Source of the DNA: an uncultured Pelagibacteraceae bacterium
GTDB taxonomy: Bacteria; Pseudomonadota; Alphaproteobacteria; Pelagibacterales; Pelagibacteraceae
Length of the DNA stretch: 64,000 nt
Assembly (NCBI GenBank): GCA_902535625.1
Contig: CACAUA010000001.1
Location: 128,517-192,516, forward strand
Reading direction: 5' to 3'
Positions within the stretch are counted from its first letter, which is position 1, and the number at the start of each line of letters is the position of its first letter. This document shows positions 61,640-64,000 of this stretch, one piece after another. The translations under genes were made by a program, and so were the position numbers. The notes under the pieces were generated by a model that was given only the letters and a program-made list of their open reading frames with translations, made no database searches and was not told the DNA's origin.

Positions 61640-63558
61640 TGCCAAATATTACGTTACCTGATGGGAAAAAATTAAACTTTGAAAAAAGTATAACAGGCAC
61701 AGAGGTTGCTGAAAAAATTAGTAAGTCTTTAGGTAAGCAAGCTTTGGTGATGAGCATAAACGGTGAACTTAAAGATTTATATACTGTTATTGATCAAGAT
61801 TGTTCTATTGAAATATTTACAGCTAAAGATCCTGAGGGTTTAGAAGTTATTAGACATGACACTGCACATATAATGGCTATGGCCGTTCAAGAACTATACC
61901 CAGGCACACAGGTAACAATTGGGCCAGTTATAGAAAATGGATTTTACTATGATTTTGCAAGAAAAGAGCCTTTTACTAGTGATGATTTAAAAAAGATTGA
62001 AAAAAAAATGTCAGAGATAATAGATAAAGATGTAACAACAAGAAAAGAAGTTTGGGAGAGAGATAAAGCAATAAGTCATTTTAAAAAAATTGGAGAAAAA
62101 TACAAAGCTGAGATAATTGAGAGCATTCCTAAAAACGAAGAACTTACGGTTTATCATCACGGCGAAACATGGCATGATTTATGTAGAGGTCCACATTTAG
62201 TATCTTCTGGTAAAATAGGTAAAGCTTTTAAACTGACGAAAGTATCTGGAGCTTATTGGCGTGGTGACTCTAAAAATGAAATGCTTCAAAGAATATATGG
62301 TACTGGTTGGGCAACTCAAAAAGAATTAGACCTTTACCTTCAGAGAATTGAGGAAGCAGAAAAAAGAGATCATAGAAAAATTGGAAAAGAGATGGATTTA
62401 TTTCATTTTAGAGAAGAAAGTCCTGGATCTGTGTTTTGGCACCAGAAAGGATGGAATTTGTTCCAAAAATTAGTCTCATATATGAGAATGAAACAAGATC
62501 ATGATGGTTACAAAGAGATAAATACTCCAGAAATACTTGATAGATCTTTATGGGAAAAATCTGGCCACTGGGAAAAATTTGGAGCTAATATGTATACTTC
62601 AACTACACCAGATGAAAAAGTATTTGCAATTAAACCCATGAATTGTCCTGGATGTGTTCAAGTATTTAATCAAGGACTTAAAAGTTATAGAGACTTACCT
62701 TTAAAGATGTCAGAATTTGGAAAAGTTCATAGATATGAACCTTCAGGTGCATTGCATGGATTATTACGTGTAAGAGCCTTTACTCAAGATGATGCACATA
62801 TTTTTTGTACAGAAGAACAAATTACCGAAGAATGTTTGAGTGTTACAAATTTAATTTTAGAAATTTATAAAGATCTTGGTTTTGAAGATGTTATTTTAAA
62901 ATATTCAGATAGACCAGATTTAAGAGTTGGTGACGATAAAGTTTGGGATAAATCAGAGGCTGCGTTGTTAGAGGCAATCAAAGCGACAAAGCTAGAGTAC
63001 TCAATTAATAAAGGTGAGGGCGCATTTTATGGACCAAAAATTGAATTTGTTTTAAGAGATGCAATAGGTAGAGATTGGCAGTGTGGAACCTTGCAAGTAG
63101 ATTTAAATTTACCAGGTAGATTAGGAGCTTCTTTTGTTGATAAAGATGGAACTAAAAAAGTACCTGTAATGTTACACAGAGCATTATTTGGATCTTTAGA
63201 AAGGTTCATAGGTATACTTATAGAGAATTATGCAGGCAAGCTGCCATTTTGGATATCACCTTTACAGGCAGTAGTTATTCCAATCTCTAGTGATTTTGAT
63301 GAATATGCTAAAAGTGTAGCTAAGGAATTAAAAAGGACTGGTTTGATTGTAGAGGTGGATCTTAAAAATCACAATTTAAATTATAAAATAAGAGATCATT
63401 CTTTAACAAAAGTACCAATGTTATTGATTTGTGGAAAAAAAGAAGTTGACTCCAACAGTGTAACTATTAGAAGATTGGATTCTAATAAACAAGAAAATAT
63501 GGCTTTAAAAGAATTTATAAAAAAATACTCCAATCTAAATAAAGCCCCTTCAATCTAA
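61639..63558 (+). CDS. thrS: Threonyl-tRNA synthetase
   Basis: TGS domain, HDTAHIMAMAVQELYPGTQVTIGPVIENGFYYDF, KPMNCPGCVQVF, LHGLLRVRAFTQDDAHIFC. Confidence 0.98.
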   Translation: MPNITLPDGKKLNFEKSITGTEVAEKISKSLGKQALVMSINGELKDLYTVIDQDCSIEIFTAKDPEGLEVIRHDTAHIMAMAVQELYPGTQVTIGPVIENGFYYDFARKEPFTSDDLKKIEKKMSEIIDKDVTTRKEVWERDKAISHFKKIGEKYKAEIIESIPKNEELTVYHHGETWHDLCRGPHLVSSGKIGKAFKLTKVSGAYWRGDSKNEMLQRIYGTGWATQKELDLYLQRIEEAEKRDHRKIGKEMDLFHFREESPGSVFWHQKGWNLFQKLVSYMRMKQDHDGYKEINTPEILDRSLWEKSGHWEKFGANMYTSTTPDEKVFAIKPMNCPGCVQVFNQGLKSYRDLPLKMSEFGKVHRYEPSGALHGLLRVRAFTQDDAHIFCTEEQITEECLSVTNLILEIYKDLGFEDVILKYSDRPDLRVGDDKVWDKSEAALLEAIKATKLEYSINKGEGAFYGPKIEFVLRDAIGRDWQCGTLQVDLNLPGRLGASFVDKDGTKKVPVMLHRALFGSLERFIGILIENYAGKLPFWISPLQAVVIPISSDFDEYAKSVAKELKRTGLIVEVDLKNHNLNYKIRDHSLTKVPMLLICGKKEVDSNSVTIRRLDSNKQENMALKEFIKKYSNLNKAPSI

Positions 63559-64000
63559 GTGGCAGATTTTAAACAAAATTATTTTCAAAAAAGAACTAAA
63601 GCAAGAGGCCCAAGGTCTAACAACAGGATTACATCAAATGAAGTTCAAGTTATTGCAAGTGATGGAGAAAATTTAGGAATTTTAAATTTAAATGAAGCTA
63701 TCAATAAAGCAAAAAATGAAGGTTTAGATTTAATTGAAATTGCTCCAAATGCAAAACCACCTGTCTGTAAAATTATGGACATGGGTAAATATAAATACGA
63801 CGCACAAAAAAAAGCTAACAAAGCAAAAAAAAAACAAAAGAAAATTGAATTAAAAGAAATAAAATTAAGGCCAGTTACAGAAGTTCATGACTACACTTTC
63901 AAAATTAAAAATGCTCAGAAATTTTTGGCAAAAGGTGATAAAGTCAAATTTACAATAAGGTTCAAAGGGAGAGAATTACAACATTCAAACCTTGGCAATG
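63559..64000 (+). CDS. infC: Translation initiation factor IF-3 (3'-truncated by window edge)
   Basis: From GTG: VADFKQNYFQKRTKARGPRSNNRITSNEVQVIASDGENLGILNLNEAINKAKNEGLDLIEIAPNAKPPVCKIMDMGKYKYD... Confidence 0.95.
   Translation, partial: MADFKQNYFQKRTKARGPRSNNRITSNEVQVIASDGENLGILNLNEAINKAKNEGLDLIEIAPNAKPPVCKIMDMGKYKYDAQKKANKAKKKQKKIELKEIKLRPVTEVHDYTFKIKNAQKFLAKGDKVKFTIRFKGRELQHSNLGN

Noticed and set aside
1-64000. CRISPR arrays, transposases, integrases, phage genes, toxin-antitoxin or defence loci
   Set aside because: No regularly spaced repeats, transposase motifs or phage proteins seen; the lone HNH protein (30496-31068) looks like the chromosomal housekeeping family and not a defence system.

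Overview
The window is about 64 kb of very AT-rich, densely packed alphaproteobacterial chromosome. Gene content, compact overlapping operons and lysine/asparagine-rich proteins suggest a Pelagibacterales/SAR11-like genome (inference; no database search was possible). It is almost entirely housekeeping: lnt-metK, nusA-infB-rbfA-rpsO-pnp, fabA-fabB-fabI with a divergent irr-like Fur-family gene, katG, moeB-dut-coaBC-ubiB-ubiE, mutM-rpsT-dnaA-dnaN, lysA-lptM-argH with divergent tlpA, coq7-dsbB, tRNA-Leu(CAA)-fadD, carD-fdxA-terB-helicase, an acetoacetyl-CoA synthetase, a TAXI TRAP transporter, tRNA-Arg(ACG), aceE-aceF, gltD-gltB, thrS and a partial infC. No mobile element, CRISPR array, rRNA or obvious phage region was seen. 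The most interesting observations are: (1) Irr-box-like palindromes TTTAGAA-N3-TTNTAAA in the irr/fabA intergenic region and across the spacer and -10 of a strong katG promoter; (2) an unlisted 59-aa, 8-cysteine ORF preceded by a Fur-box-like sequence and two 18-bp palindromic direct repeats spaced 30 bp; (3) an unlisted 27-aa peptide that is 20/27 Lys/Arg, with its own promoter, SD and terminator, convergent with a CarD protein carrying a ~110-aa Lys-rich N-terminal extension; (4) an AceE-type pyruvate dehydrogenase E1 with a fused N-terminal lipoyl domain; (5) strong intrinsic-terminator hairpins ending about 14 nt before the start codons of nusA and the TRAP permease, suggestive of attenuation. 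Several small ORFs (<60 aa) missing from the ORF track are reported.
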